NCBI GenBank assembly: GCA_963966185.1 | Contig: CAWZYM010000217.1 | Location: 1,152,001-1,216,000 of the forward strand | Direction: 5' to 3' | DNA length: 64,000 nucleotides | Origin: Rhabditoides inermis | Taxonomy: Eukaryota > Nematoda > Chromadorea > Rhabditida > Rhabditidae | Shown here: piece by piece, positions 17,246 to 30,532 of the stretch | Layout of the letters: every line of letters starts with the position of its first letter | Numbering within the stretch: the stretch's first letter is position 1 | Program-made: the position numbers and the translations under genes | Notes under the pieces: generated by a model | The model's input: only the letters and a program-made list of their open reading frames with translations | Databases searched by the model: none | What the model was told of the DNA's origin: nothing

Positions 17246-17743
17246 TCAAAAGTGAGATGCTGACTGACTGCCGTCGCTCTGCTATATGCGAGCGGGGCTA
17301 CTTCCCGACCGACGAGGGACCCCAGAATCGCGCGCCAAAATTCACACTGTCTGCTGTCTCTCACTATCTCACTCGGCGTCCTTCTCCTTTATCGGGTCAG
17401 TTCTGGCAGGACTTTCGAATTGTGCACTTTTTGAAAATGAATCCATCCTACAGAGCATGATCATCAAATCCGAGAAGACGACGTGACTGTCTACCACCAT
17501 TCACTGCGCTACAGTCTCCTTCTCATCTCAGTTTTCTTTTCAAACAAGAACCTTGATAATCAAAAACAAAACCTTGATATTCGGGACATACGAAACAATA
17601 CAAATGTATTCAATCAGATTTATTTCAATGAAAACAAGGAGATCACTGGATTCTCGACAGAACGAGAGAAGTTTGTTTCACGTGTAGGTGGCCCTAAAGA
17701 GGGCCGTTGGGTTAGGTGGAATCACCGATCCAGGTAAATGAAT

Positions 17744-18034
17744 TTACTTGGAGGAGGTGTACTTGGTGACGGCCTTGGTGCCCTCAGAGACGGCGTGCTT
17801 GGCAAGCTCTCCCGGGAGGATGAGGCGGACCGCCGTCTGGATTTCGCGGGACGAGATGGTGGACCTCTTGTTGTAGTGGGCCAGACGGGAGGCCTCGGCG
17901 GCGATGCGCTCGAACACGTCGTTGACGAACGAGTTCATGATCGACATAGCCTTCGAGGAGACTCCGGTGTCGGGGTGGACCTGCTTCAGCACACGGTAGA
18001 TGTAGACAGAGTAGGACTCCTTGCGGCTCTTCCT
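17744..18034 (-). pseudogene. H2B: Histone H2B, 5'-truncated (unit 5)
   Basis: It matches other H2B copies from the stop codon up to GGCTCTTCCT at 18034, then diverges at 18035. The N-terminal tail (about 27 residues), ATG and promoter are missing, while the histone fold and 3' stem-loop (17690-17705) remain. The frame stays open into the foreign sequence to an ATG at 18067. A chimeric 107-residue H2B with the start [11 protein letters not shown] is therefore conceivable, but no TATA box is seen and I treat it as a pseudogene. Confidence 0.9.
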
Positions 18035-18040
18035 TACAAG

Positions 18041-18268
18041 TGTCCCAATGTCGGAGCGAGTTTCCACTCACTCACTCAGACAGAATCACGTCTCTTGTCA
18101 GTAAACACTTATAATTCAAAAACAAATCAGAACTTGATCGTTTCGGAAATGATGAACATTCATGTAACAAATGTATTTGTTTTAAAAACATTCATACATG
18201 TTCACATCTTGACTCTGCAGTGCTAGAGTAGTGGAGAGAAAGTGGAAACTCCGTCCGAGATTGGGCAC
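18041..18268. mobile_element. MITE-like element with about 27-bp inverted repeats
   Basis: The left end reads CCCAATGTCGGAGCGAGTTT and the right end AAACTCCGTCCGAGATTGGG, an imperfect inverted repeat about 228 bp across with a noncoding AT-rich centre. It begins 6 bp beyond the H2B breakpoint. A related pair of inverted repeats lies at 40998-41322. Confidence 0.6.
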
Positions 18269-18796
18269 AAATCAATCAAAATTTTCTGAACGTAGAATGG
18301 GTATGAATGGGATGCATTTCTTTTATTAAAACATTGTTATTGAACATATTTTCTGTACAATCTTCAACAAAAATGTGAGTTTGAATCGTATTGTAATCAT
18401 ACACAGAAAACACGTTAAAATGCATCGAAAAGCGTGGCGTGATGGAATGACGTCCTCACGCCGCCGATACTATTTTGCGCGCGAAAAAGCGTCGTTGCGC
18501 CGTGACCATGTACTAGCCGAGCCATGACAGATTGAGAGACGAAGGGAAGACGGGCCAGCAGTGGGAACACAGCGACTAGACGGCATGGAAGCTTCTGGAA
18601 GATCTGGCTCATTGGAATGCCCCGCCCCTTTTCACCCCGCCCCTCGCCGTTCTTCGATCGCCAGTCGAGGCACTCGCACCCGCAGCGACCGGCCTGGTCA
18701 GCCAGCTATCTTCTAGTCATCTGCTTTCTCCTATTTTATTTTCGCATTGCTGGTTTTGCTTCTTGTGTCCCACCGGTTCGATTTCCAGCTCCCGCC
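18269..18796. other. Intergenic and probable promoter region
   Basis: AT-rich to about 18460, then GC-rich with a GCGCGCG run (18477-18485), two CCCCGCCCC boxes (18619-18645), and TTTCCAG at 18783-18788, just 8 bp before the next ATG. The last could be a trans-splice acceptor. No convincing gene on either strand. Confidence 0.45.
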
Positions 18797-19523
18797 ATGT
18801 CGAAAAACGCGGATAAGCTCCAAAAGGTGCTCAACAAGAAGAACAAGAAGAAGGTACTCTACCTCACCATTTCTCTCTCTCTATCTCATTTATCCATTTC
18901 AGAAAGAGGATGTGGATGATTCTGTGTCCGACTCGGATTCCGAGGATTCGGGATTGGATGAGTATCTCCTCTTCAAGGCTTGCGTGGTGAGTACTGTAAA
19001 ATACAGTACTCTTCAGAAGAGTACAGTACTCGTTTTTCAGGATCCGAAGAGTGTGCGTCCGGGACTTACCCTGCATTCCAACAGAAACAACAACGGAAAC
19101 GTCTTCCACAATGGCGACCCGTTCTGGAAGAGGGTACGGTAGCCAGAGGGGTACTGTAGGTACAGTAATCAATCAGGGTGCGAACGATAAGAGCGACTCT
19201 GACCCAAACCTCGCTCTGCCTGCTTGTTCCGTGGTTCTCGAGAAACTTCTGAACGGAGAGATTATGATGGCACAGGATAACATGCTGCCACAGTGAGTAC
19301 GGGGTACGGTAGGAATAGACTCGGTAGTGAATGACACGGTTACTGTACTTTGAATTTTGAATTTCAGGTGCGAGAAGAACCCGTACGTTCTGGAGGTTCC
19401 CGAGATGAAGTCTAGGGACATGAGCTACTTCACGCGAGACAACGTCCTACAGGTAGAAAGGGAGGGGGGATGGAGAGAGGAGAGAGAGAGTAAGAGAGTA
19501 AGAGAGTAAGAGAGTGAGAGAGT

Positions 19524-19561
<38 letters not shown>

Positions 19562-20267
19562 AGAAACTAGAAGATTTTATTTTAGAACACGATGCGCGGT
19601 ATTCTCGAAATGACTCTGTTCGAGTGTCCTAAAAAGGACCCTCGCACACTCCGCAAGGTATACGGTAACATGAGATACTGTAGTTACAGTACTCTTGTTG
19701 CAGCTCGTTCCGCTCAAGTTCTGGCTGCCTCGTCAGGAGTTCAAATACAACATGGTCCCGAAAGGATTCTACTACCCCTGCATCTACGTGAGTACTGTAG
19801 TAAGCACGGGGTACTGTATTTTGAATGTTCAGAAAATGGAGAAGTGGGAGGCGACTGGGCTGGGAGTGTGTCACAAGAAGAAGAAGTCGTACGATGATGA
19901 CGATGACGACGACGACAAGAAGAAGGACAAGGAGAAGAAGGAGAAGGGGAAGGACAAGAAGGCTGATAAGGCGGCTGCCAAGAAGGCCGCAGCCAAGAAG
20001 AAGGCCGACAAGAAGGCAGCAGCCAAGAAGAAGGGCTCCGTGTCTCCCGCCGCGTCCGCCAGCTCTTCCAGCGAGAACCTCCGTTCGGCAGCCCTCAAAC
20101 CAAGCACCTCTGCTACCAACGTCAACGCAGCGCCCAAGTCCGTCTACCAGACGCTGCCTCCTTCTGCCGGTCCGAGGAGTGTTTACGGAGCTCCTCCTCC
20201 CGCTGCTCCCAGAGGAGGAGGAGGAGGAGGAGGAGGAGGGGCGCGCTCCGTCTACCTCAACCTGTGA
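18797..20267 (+). CDS. Unrecognised 8-exon protein with acidic/basic C-terminus and SVY repeats
   Basis: Splice model from GT/AG sites and frame: 18797-18853, 18903-18986, 19041-19133, 19177-19292, 19368-19452, 19586-19657, 19704-19787 and 19833-20267, giving 341 residues. The N-terminus is Lys-rich (MSKNADKLQKVLNKKNKKK), followed by an acidic serine segment (DSVSDSDSEDSG). The middle (about residues 75-210) looks globular, with aromatic-rich LVPLKFWLPRQEF and GFYYPCIY. The last exon has a run of eight Asp, then Lys/Ala-rich repeats (low complexity), then three spaced SVY motifs (KSVYQTLPP, RSVYGAPPP, RSVYLNL) around a nine-Gly run. A poly(A) signal AATAAA is at 20363-20368. I do not recognise the family. 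The clean splicing and preserved frame argue it is real. Confidence 0.75.
19453..19585 (+). repeat. GA-rich microsatellite in intron 5
   Basis: Runs of GAGA with GAGAGTAA variants fill most of this 133-nt intron, making it the longest in the gene. Confidence 0.8.
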
Positions 20268-20836
20268 CACTTGTGGTGTAACTTAGATGATGCGAATTGA
20301 ATGCGTGTTCTGATTGTACTAGAATTCTCTCGTATTGGTGAGATTCTGACGAGTTAAATGGGAATAAAAGTTTTGATAAAATGATTCACATGGCTGTTGT
20401 TTTATTGATAATAATCGATCTAAAGAAAAGCACAAGTGTTATCCTGATCGTTACGGGCACGGGCTCCCCAGTATATGCAACAGAGCACATTCATTTCATA
20501 TACATATGTCTGTTGTATTGTCCCATACGCATTTGTATCTGTTTTACCATTCTTTGATTTGATCTTAATCACAAATACGTTGCACCATTTATTACAGCCA
20601 CATATTTTTTGTCCCCATATGTTTTCTGAATACGCAATGATAAACAATTGAATTGAATTATGACGAAGGTGGAATTCAAATACGACCCGCTGTGAAGAAA
20701 TGACAGTAGAGAATGTGAAAGTATGGATAAGAAAGTACTGGTGAACAACCCAGTTCCGGATCCTGTCACCTGACTGGATTGTATGTGACCATGTGACGAA
20801 TATCGCTCACAAACAACGAAACATAACCTATGAATG
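20268..20836. other. 3' UTR and intergenic sequence
   Basis: The first about 100 bp are the 3' UTR of the preceding gene. The rest is AT-rich with a short minus-strand open frame of no recognisable content. From 20562 on, the sequence is duplicated at 36786. Confidence 0.5.
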
Positions 20837-21313
20837 TTTATTCAAACACAACGCGCGAGTCTTGTCACATCAGTCTTTGGTGCAGCATCTTCATTCGTAG
20901 AGGTTTCTCTGAAAGGATCTTTGATTTCTCTCCTTCTCTAGTCCACCCACCGCGAATAGCCTGGCGAATTCGTTGAGGAGCGACGCCTTGTTCCCTCCGT
21001 TGATTCGCAGCTGGAACAAGAGAAGTCGTCTAATTGTGAGATGGAGTGCATCTACTTACCTCTGCCTCCGCCTTGAATGTGCCATTCACAGTCTTCATCA
21101 ATACTGGCAGACAGAAGACGGACAGCTGAGTGGTTCAATGTGGAGACGACTTATTCCCATACCGACATCCACGACAGTCCAATCATCAGCCGCGCAAACA
21201 ACATGGTCGAAGAGAAATGAGCGGCTGTGTTCCTTAGTGTGCGGTGAGATTTTGTAATATGCGCACGACTATTGACTGATTCGTCAAACATGGAATTTTG
21301 AAATTGACAAAAA
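20562..21313. repeat. 752-bp direct repeat flanking array 2, left copy
   Basis: Matches 36786-37537 with no difference that I found. It includes the small gene and joins histone sequence at 21301-21313 through the shared 13-mer AAATTGACAAAAA. Confidence 0.93.
20891..21098 (-). CDS. Small two-exon gene or 3' gene fragment (copy 1)
   Basis: Minus-strand exons 21060-21098 and 20891-21010 join at a GTAAGT donor and TTCCAG acceptor to encode 52 residues, from MKTVNGTFKAEAE to a C-terminus ending QRNLYE. A poly(A) signal (AATAAA on the minus strand) at 20837-20842 supports a real 3' end. The frame extends one codon upstream of the ATG to a possible acceptor, so this may be the last two exons of a longer gene. 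Function unknown. An apparently identical copy is at 37115-37322. Confidence 0.55.
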
Positions 21314-21431
21314 TGTTTATTCGGTCAAGAGAGATCAATAGAATCCGAAGATTCGACCAGTTTGTTTCACAAATAGGTAGCCCTAAAGAGGGCTGTTGGG
21401 TTGGTTGGTGTTCTCATTGAGATTTGACGAC

Positions 21432-21755
<324 letters not shown>

Positions 21756-22253
21756 TCAAAAATGAGATGCTGACTGACTGCCGTCGCTCTGCTATATGCG
21801 AGCGGGGCTACTTCCCGACCGACGAGGGACCCCAGAATCGCGCGCCAAAATTCACACTGTCTGCTGTCTCTCACTATCTCACTCGGCGTCCTTCTCCTTT
21901 ATCGGGTCAGTTCTGGCGGGACTTTCGAATTGTGCACTTTTTGAAAATGAATCCATCCGACAGAGCATGATCATCAAATCCGAGAAGACGACGTGACTGT
22001 CTACCACCATTCACTGCGCTACAGTCTCCTTCTCATCTCAGTTTTCTTTTCAAACAAGAACCTTGATAATCAAAAACAAAACCTTGATATTCGGGACATA
22101 CGAAACAATACAAATGTATTCAATCAGATTTATTTCAATGAAAACACGGAGATCACTGGATTCTCGACAGAACGAGAGAAGTTTGTTTCACGTATAGGTG
22201 GCCCTAAAGAGGGCCGTTGGGTTAGGTGGAATCACCGATCCAGGTAAATGAAT

Positions 22254-22625
22254 TTACTTGGAGGAGGTGTACTTGGTGACGGCCTTGGTGCCCTCAGAGA
22301 CGGCGTGCTTGGCAAGCTCTCCCGGGAGGATGAGGCGGACCGCCGTCTGGATTTCGCGGGACGAGATGGTGGACCTCTTGTTGTAGTGGGCCAGACGGGA
22401 GGCCTCGGCGGCGATGCGCTCGAACACGTCGTTGACGAACGAGTTCATGATCGACATAGCCTTCGAGGAGACTCCGGTGTCGGGGTGGACCTGCTTCAGC
22501 ACACGGTAGATGTAGACAGAGTAGGACTCCTTGCGGCTCTTCCTCTTCTTCTTGTCTCCGGTGCGGGTGGTCTTCTGCGACTTGGCGGCCTTCTTGGCTC
22601 CCTTGGCGGACGGCTTGGGCGGCAT
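22254..22625 (-). CDS. H2B: Histone H2B, array 2 unit 6
   Basis: Identical protein. TATA at 22681-22687 and stem-loop at 22200-22215. The leader shows the array 2 variant GTGGTGACGCAC. Confidence 0.97.
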   Translation of the reverse strand: MPPKPSAKGAKKAAKSQKTTRTGDKKKRKSRKESYSVYIYRVLKQVHPDTGVSSKAMSIMNSFVNDVFERIAAEASRLAHYNKRSTISSREIQTAVRLILPGELAKHAVSEGTKAVTKYTSSK

Positions 22626-23279
22626 GGTAACTGGGACAAACGGTGTAACCGAGTGGTGACGCACTATCTGCCCTCCTCACTCTTATACCCCGTCGGTGGA
22701 GGGCGGGGTTTCGTCGCTCCGCCCCCGCTCCTTTGCGCGCGCAATGAGAGACGCGGCGTCCTGTCCTGACCCACCCGACATCTGCCCACACCACTCTCAC
22801 CCCCCTTCTCTCACTCCTCAAACACCCATCGGCATACCGATCGATCGATTAATGGGTGACGCACAATCAGCTATGCAGTGAGCTGCACACACTCCGGTCG
22901 CACGGTAACGAGAACATCGCAACTACAACTGCAACATACTATCGCTACCTCATTCCAATGTATCCATAATAATTCATCCTCAACTCTGCACATAACAACA
23001 ATATCACCATACAAAACCCTATTCAACAATATTACTATTACACCATTTCACTGACAGATCTTTCCTTATTTCATCTAATCCCTCACATCCTTCATGGGTG
23101 GATTAATACTGCCGCAACTCATTCACAGAAAATTGACAACGTTCAGAACATAAGTAGTTTTATTATGTCAAAAGGAGATCAATTCAAATGTGAATCAGAT
23201 GATTCAATCAGTTTTTTTTCACAGATAGGTGGCCCTAAAGAGGGCCGTTGGGTTCTAGGTGGGTGTGTTCAAAGGCAAT

Positions 23280-23774
<495 letters not shown>

Positions 23775-23983
23775 TTAGGACCGCGCGTTCCCTGTTCCCG
23801 CCGAATCTGCATTCTCTCCTCACCACACATCCTCACCTTTATCACATCCTGAAAGAAACTAATACATCAACCAAGAAACACACTTCCATTTGATAGTACG
23901 CCGTTTGGTATACGTCATATACATTTATTTAACGTAGTATGCGGATATCGCGGGGTGATATGCATTCATCTAACGTAGTACGC

Positions 23984-23985
<2 letters not shown>

Positions 23986-24059
<74 letters not shown>
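23986..24059. repeat. TA microsatellite, unit 6
   Basis: About 37 TA repeats where array 1 has only about five. Confidence 0.98.
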
Positions 24060-24061
<2 letters not shown>

Positions 24062-24372
24062 TCTTCAAAAGTGACCGGTGCGTGATTGTACGATTGACAC
24101 ATGGATTGAAGAAGCGCATTCAGAACTCGACTTGTCACTTGTAACCGTATTCATTTCGCCTGTCTAAAATCATCCGTCTCCATATTCCAACGAATCACTA
24201 TTCCGTTAGCCAACTACTAACGACACTGTAATAAACACCACTTTATTCGAACAAAGCAAGAGATCAATAAAAGATTGGTGTGAATGTTTGAAGATTCACA
24301 AAGAGTTTGTTTCACAAGTAGGTGGCCCTAAAGAGGGCCGTTGGGTTGGGTTTGGGTGCAGCGAGTTATCGC

Positions 24373-24756
24373 TTACTCCTTGTCACCGCCGGTCTTCTTG
24401 GGCAGAAGCACAGCCTGGATGTTGGGCAGCACTCCTCCCTGAGCGATGGTGACACCGGAGAGCAGCTTGTTCAGCTCCTCGTCGTTGCGCACAGCAAGCT
24501 GGAGATGGCGAGGGTTGATCCTGGTCTTCTTGTTGTCGCGGGCGGCGTTTCCGGCCAGCTCGAGAACCTCAGCGGCCAGGTACTCAAGCACGGCGGCGAG
24601 GTACACGGGCGCTCCGGCTCCGACGCGCTGAGCGTAGTTGCCCTTGCGGAGCATGCGGTGGAGACGTCCGACCGGGAACTGGAGTCCGGCGCGAGACGAG
24701 CGCGACTTGGCCTTTCCTCCGGACTTGGCCTTGCCTCCCTTTCCACGTCCAGACAT
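24373..24756 (-). CDS. H2A: Histone H2A, array 2 unit 6
   Basis: Identical protein with silent changes typical of array 2. TATA at 24814-24821 and stem-loop at 24324-24339. Confidence 0.98.
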   Translation of the reverse strand: MSGRGKGGKAKSGGKAKSRSSRAGLQFPVGRLHRMLRKGNYAQRVGAGAPVYLAAVLEYLAAEVLELAGNAARDNKKTRINPRHLQLAVRNDEELNKLLSGVTIAQGGVLPNIQAVLLPKKTGGDKE

Positions 24757-25473
24757 GATGAGCAGCGATTCGAGAGATAGAACTCACGGGTGCCAAAGTG
24801 ACCGCGCGTTCCGCTTTTATACCATCTGTGAGCGAGCTGACATGCCCCGCCCACTTGGCGCGCGCCCAAAAGAGTGAGAGACGGCGTCGGTCGGAGGGTA
24901 CAGAGACGGAGAGAGGGCCGCTGTGAACAGACAGTGAGCACGCCACCTGTATCCTTACTGATTGATTGACACTTCCAAGTGGGTCCGTATGAGACTCCTA
25001 TAATATGATGTTATGTGTAGCCTGAGATCGCTTTTGTCAGTTGCAGAGTATAGTTATCAATTATAGTGATCATACCCACACAAAATTATGCATTCCTCGA
25101 ACTGTCCTCGAAATGCAGTCTAGAATAAGAGTCGAAACTGGTATTTGTACTATCACTATTCATTACATCACAATTCGCATGATAAAACCGAATGCATTCT
25201 TACGAATCAACGACACCAAACCAATCAAATATAAATGAAGACATTCGATTTCAGCACCGTCAAAACACATTCACTTGAAGTCAGCTTTGCGTTCTTTTGC
25301 AAGTCACATCTCTAACCAGTTAGTTCAGAAATACAAATTCAAAAATTGACAAAAATGTTTATTCGGTCAAGAGAGATCAATAGAATCCGAAGATTCGACC
25401 AGTTTGTTTCACAAATAGGTAGCCCTAAAGAGGGCTGTTGGGTTGGTTGGTGTTCTCATTGAGATTTGACGAC

Positions 25474-25797
<324 letters not shown>

Positions 25798-26295
25798 TCA
25801 AAAATGAGATGCTGACTGACTGCCGTCGCTCTGCTATATGCGAGCGGGGCTACTTCCCGACCGACGAGGGACCCCAGAATCGCGCGCCAAAATTCACACT
25901 GTCTGCTGTCTCTCACTATCTCACTCGGCGTCCTTCTCCTTTATCGGGTCAGTTCTGGCGGGACTTTCGAATTGTGCACTTTTTGAAAATGAATCCATCC
26001 GACAGAGCATGATCATCAAATCCGAGAAGACGACGTGACTGTCTACCACCATTCACTGCGCTACAGTCTCCTTCTCATCTCAGTTTTCTTTTCAAACAAG
26101 AACCTTGATAATCAAAAACAAAACCTTGATATTCGGGACATACGAAACAATACAAATGTATTCAATCAGATTTATTTCAATGAAAACACGGAGATCACTG
26201 GATTCTCGACAGAACGAGAGAAGTTTGTTTCACGTATAGGTGGCCCTAAAGAGGGCCGTTGGGTTAGGTGGAATCACCGATCCAGGTAAATGAAT

Positions 26296-26667
26296 TTACT
26301 TGGAGGAGGTGTACTTGGTGACGGCCTTGGTGCCCTCAGAGACGGCGTGCTTGGCAAGCTCTCCCGGGAGGATGAGGCGGACCGCCGTCTGGATTTCGCG
26401 GGACGAGATGGTGGACCTCTTGTTGTAGTGGGCCAGACGGGAGGCCTCGGCGGCGATGCGCTCGAACACGTCGTTGACGAACGAGTTCATGATCGACATA
26501 GCCTTCGAGGAGACTCCGGTGTCGGGGTGGACCTGCTTCAGCACACGGTAGATGTAGACAGAGTAGGACTCCTTGCGGCTCTTCCTCTTCTTCTTGTCTC
26601 CGGTGCGGGTGGTCTTCTGCGACTTGGCGGCCTTCTTGGCTCCCTTGGCGGACGGCTTGGGCGGCAT
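26296..26667 (-). CDS. H2B: Histone H2B, array 2 unit 7
   Basis: Identical protein. TATA at 26723-26729 and stem-loop at 26242-26257. Confidence 0.97.
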   Translation of the reverse strand: MPPKPSAKGAKKAAKSQKTTRTGDKKKRKSRKESYSVYIYRVLKQVHPDTGVSSKAMSIMNSFVNDVFERIAAEASRLAHYNKRSTISSREIQTAVRLILPGELAKHAVSEGTKAVTKYTSSK

Positions 26668-27321
26668 GGTAACTGGGACAAACGGTGTAACCGAGTGGTG
26701 ACGCACTATCTGCCCTCCTCACTCTTATACCCCGTCGGTGGAGGGCGGGGTTTCGTCGCTCCGCCCCCGCTCCTTTGCGCGCGCAATGAGAGACGCGGCG
26801 TCCTGTCCTGACCCACCCGACATCTGCCCACACCACTCTCACCCCCCTTCTCTCACTCCTCAAACACCCATCGGCATACCGATCGATCGATTAATGGGTG
26901 ACGCACAATCAGCTATGCAGTGAGCTGCACACACTCCGGTCGCACGGTAACGAGAACATCGCAACTACAACTGCAACATACTATCGCTACCTCATTCCAA
27001 TGTATCCATAATAATTCATCCTCAACTCTGCACATAACAACAATATCACCATACAAAACCCTATTCAACAATATTACTATTACACCATTTCACTGACAGA
27101 TCTTTCCTTATTTCATCTAATCCCTCACATCCTTCATGGGTGGATTAATACTGCCGCAACTCATTCACAGAAAATTGACAACGTTCAGAACATAAGTAGT
27201 TTTATTATGTCAAAAGGAGATCAATTCAAATGTGAATCAGATGATTCAATCAGTTTTTTTTCACAGATAGGTGGCCCTAAAGAGGGCCGTTGGGTTCTAG
27301 GTGGGTGTGTTCAAAGGCAAT

Positions 27322-27816
<495 letters not shown>

Positions 27817-28033
27817 TTAGGACCGCGCGTTCCCTGTTCCCGCCGAATCTGCATTCTCTCCTCACCACACATCCTCACCTTTATCACATCCTGAAAGAAA
27901 CTAATACATCAACCAAGAAACACACTTCCATTTGATAGTACGCCGTTTGGTATACGTCATATACATTTATTTAACGTAGTATGCGGATATCGCGGGGTGA
28001 TATGCATTCATCTAACGTAGTACGCGAATATAT

Positions 28034-28331
28034 ATTATCTTTTAAAAGGACTTCCGTAAGAGAAGAGTTTGTGTTACTCAATGTAATGCAACAAAAGCTC
28101 ATGCATTTTATCAATCGAAATAGTAAACAAACCTGCTCTTTCTGCAATAAAAACTAATGCGAGCAAATGTTGTATGTCGGGAAATTTCGGTATCCGATCG
28201 ATTATATATAACTTGTTGAACTATTGGAGCAGGTTTGTGTACTATTTCGATTGATAAAATGCATGAGCTTTTGTTGCATTACATTGAGTAACACAAACTC
28301 TTCTCTTACGGAAGTCCTTTTAAAAGATAAT
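28034..28331. mobile_element. Fold-back MITE with 105-bp arms in unit 7
   Basis: The left arm (28034-28138) and right arm (28227-28331) are reverse complements with a single mismatch. Termini read ATTATCTTTTAAAAGGACTT and its complement. The 88-bp centre is noncoding. It sits in the TA tract of the H3-H2A spacer. Confidence 0.9.
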
Positions 28332-28958
28332 GAATGTACTTTTATTGGATTTCATATAAATCTTTCTACATTAACATGAACCACAAAACATTTTTTTTTA
28401 AAGAAGTCCAACAGTTCACTCACCTTGTTGAGTCCAAAATTGTATAAAATTTGCAAAAAAGAGTTTAGGTAATGCTGATGGGAAAATTTACAATTCCAAT
28501 GTCATTTCTATGTAAAATCATATATTACAAAAGATTCGCCGCCAGCCGGAACCGAACTCGAGCCATGTGTATCAACGGGCGCAATCGCTAACCACAACAC
28601 TACTGTGCGCACGGCAAAGCTCGCGATCTAAACGATATCAGTGCAAACCACAGGCAGTGCGGATAGTGCACCTCCTGTCTGCTGGGGGCAGCCGGTGCGC
28701 GCCACCCCCCCCCCGAGAAAACGTTCCGTACACGGGGGATTGCCTGCCCCTCAGGGGGCGCGCGCGCGTATCTCGCTTCCTACAACAGCTAGCGTTACCA
28801 AAATCGAAACTTAACCATTTTCTGACATTCTGATAACATTTATCAGCATCACATTGTTCTCGTAAAGATTCTAAGGAACCTTTCGTTCAATCGCCTTTTG
28901 CCGATTCTAGCGCGCGACTAGGGTTAACACAAACCAACCAGCGCTGCCGCGCTGGTTG

Positions 28959-28960
<2 letters not shown>
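28332..28960. mobile_element. Remainder of the unit 7 insertion, unclassified
   Basis: Foreign sequence absent from other units. It holds a tRNA-like Pol III motif pair (28540-28610, minus), a very GC-rich stretch with a ten-C run (28680-28775), and a 9-bp perfect hairpin AACCAGCGC/GCGCTGGTT at 28936-28957 just before the TA tract resumes. A terminal hairpin next to a TA target recalls Helitron-type ends, but no other Helitron feature is visible. Confidence 0.5.
28540..28610 (-). ncRNA. tRNA-like sequence (Pol III A and B box)
   Basis: The minus strand shows GTTGTGGTTAG (A-box-like) and GAGTTCGGTTCC (B-box-like) about 30 nt apart. No acceptor stem is evident, so it is a tRNA relic or SINE head rather than a tRNA gene. 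Confidence 0.4.

Positions 28961-29021
<61 letters not shown>
28961..29021. repeat. TA microsatellite, unit 7
   Basis: About 30 AT repeats directly after the composite insertion, i.e. the same tract as in unit 6. Confidence 0.97.
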
Positions 29022-29025
<4 letters not shown>

Positions 29026-29338
29026 CATCTTCAAAAGTGACCGGTGCGTGATTGTACGATTGACACATGGATTGAAGAAGCGCATTCAGAACTCGACTTG
29101 TCACTTGTAACCGTATTCATTTCGCCTGTCTAAAATCATCCGTCTCCATATTCCAACGAATCACTATTCCGTTAGCCAACTACTAACGACACTGTAATAA
29201 ACACCACTTTATTCGAACAAAGCAAGAGATCAATAAAAGATTGGTGTGAATGTTTGAAGATTCACAAAGAGTTTGTTTCACAAGTAGGTGGCCCTAAAGA
29301 GGGCCGTTGGGTTGGGTTTGGGTGCAGCGAGTTATCGC

Positions 29339-29722
29339 TTACTCCTTGTCACCGCCGGTCTTCTTGGGCAGAAGCACAGCCTGGATGTTGGGCAGCACTC
29401 CTCCCTGAGCGATGGTGACACCGGAGAGCAGCTTGTTCAGCTCCTCGTCGTTGCGCACAGCAAGCTGGAGATGGCGAGGGTTGATCCTGGTCTTCTTGTT
29501 GTCGCGGGCGGCGTTTCCGGCCAGCTCGAGAACCTCAGCGGCCAGGTACTCAAGCACGGCGGCGAGGTACACGGGCGCTCCGGCTCCGACGCGCTGAGCG
29601 TAGTTGCCCTTGCGGAGCATGCGGTGGAGACGTCCGACCGGGAACTGGAGTCCGGCGCGAGACGAGCGCGACTTGGCCTTTCCTCCGGACTTGGCCTTGC
29701 CTCCCTTTCCACGTCCAGACAT
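29339..29722 (-). CDS. H2A: Histone H2A, array 2 unit 7
   Basis: Identical protein. Stem-loop at 29290-29305 and TATA at 29780-29787. Now separated from H3 by about 1.6 kb. Confidence 0.98.
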   Translation of the reverse strand: MSGRGKGGKAKSGGKAKSRSSRAGLQFPVGRLHRMLRKGNYAQRVGAGAPVYLAAVLEYLAAEVLELAGNAARDNKKTRINPRHLQLAVRNDEELNKLLSGVTIAQGGVLPNIQAVLLPKKTGGDKE

Positions 29723-30439
29723 GATGAGCAGCGATTCGAGAGATAGAACTCACGGGTGCCAAAGTGACCGCGCGTTCCGCTTTTATACCATCTGTGAGCG
29801 AGCTGACATGCCCCGCCCACTTGGCGCGCGCCCAAAAGAGTGAGAGACGGCGTCGGTCGGAGGGTACAGAGACGGAGAGAGGGCCGCTGTGAACAGACAG
29901 TGAGCACGCCACCTGTATCCTTACTGATTGATTGACACTTCCAAGTGGGTCCGTATGAGACTCCTATAATATGATGTTATGTGTAGCCTGAGATCGCTTT
30001 TGTCAGTTGCAGAGTATAGTTATCAATTATAGTGATCATACCCACACAAAATTATGCATTCCTCGAACTGTCCTCGAAATGCAGTCTAGAATAAGAGTCG
30101 AAACTGGTATTTGTACTATCACTATTCATTACATCACAATTCGCATGATAAAACCGAATGCATTCTTACGAATCAACGACACCAAACCAATCAAATATAA
30201 ATGAAGACATTCGATTTCAGCACCGTCAAAACACATTCACTTGAAGTCAGCTTTGCGTTCTTTTGCAAGTCACATCTCTAACCAGTTAGTTCAGAAATAC
30301 AAATTCAAAAATTGACAAAAATGTTTATTCGGTCAAGAGAGATCAATAGAATCCGAAGATTCGACCAGTTTGTTTCACAAATAGGTAGCCCTAAAGAGGG
30401 CTGTTGGGTTGGTTGGTGTTCTCATTGAGATTTGACGAC

Positions 30440-30532
30440 TTATCCGCCGAATCCGTAGAGGGTGCGGCCCTGGCGCTTGAGGGCGTAGACGACGTCCATG
30501 GCAGTGACGGTCTTCCTCTTGGCGTGCTCGCA
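30440..30532 (-). pseudogene. H4: Histone H4 C-terminal fragment (unit 8)
   Basis: Only the last 30 codons ([14 protein letters not shown] to FGG) and the stem-loop (30387-30402) survive. At 30532 the gene runs straight into the TA tract that normally lies between H3 and H2A, so the rest of H4, all of H2B and all of H3 are deleted. A chimeric 61-codon frame reads through the junction, but no H4 promoter remains. Confidence 0.95.

Noticed and set aside
19629..20270. 213-codon minus-strand frame
   Set aside because: Antisense to the last exons of the spliced plus-strand gene; low complexity and no splice logic.
23929..24138. Tyr-Ile repeat frame
   Set aside because: Translation of the TA microsatellite.
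28332..28960. Helitron
   Set aside because: Only a hairpin near one end fits. No TC start, CTRR terminus or helicase is visible.
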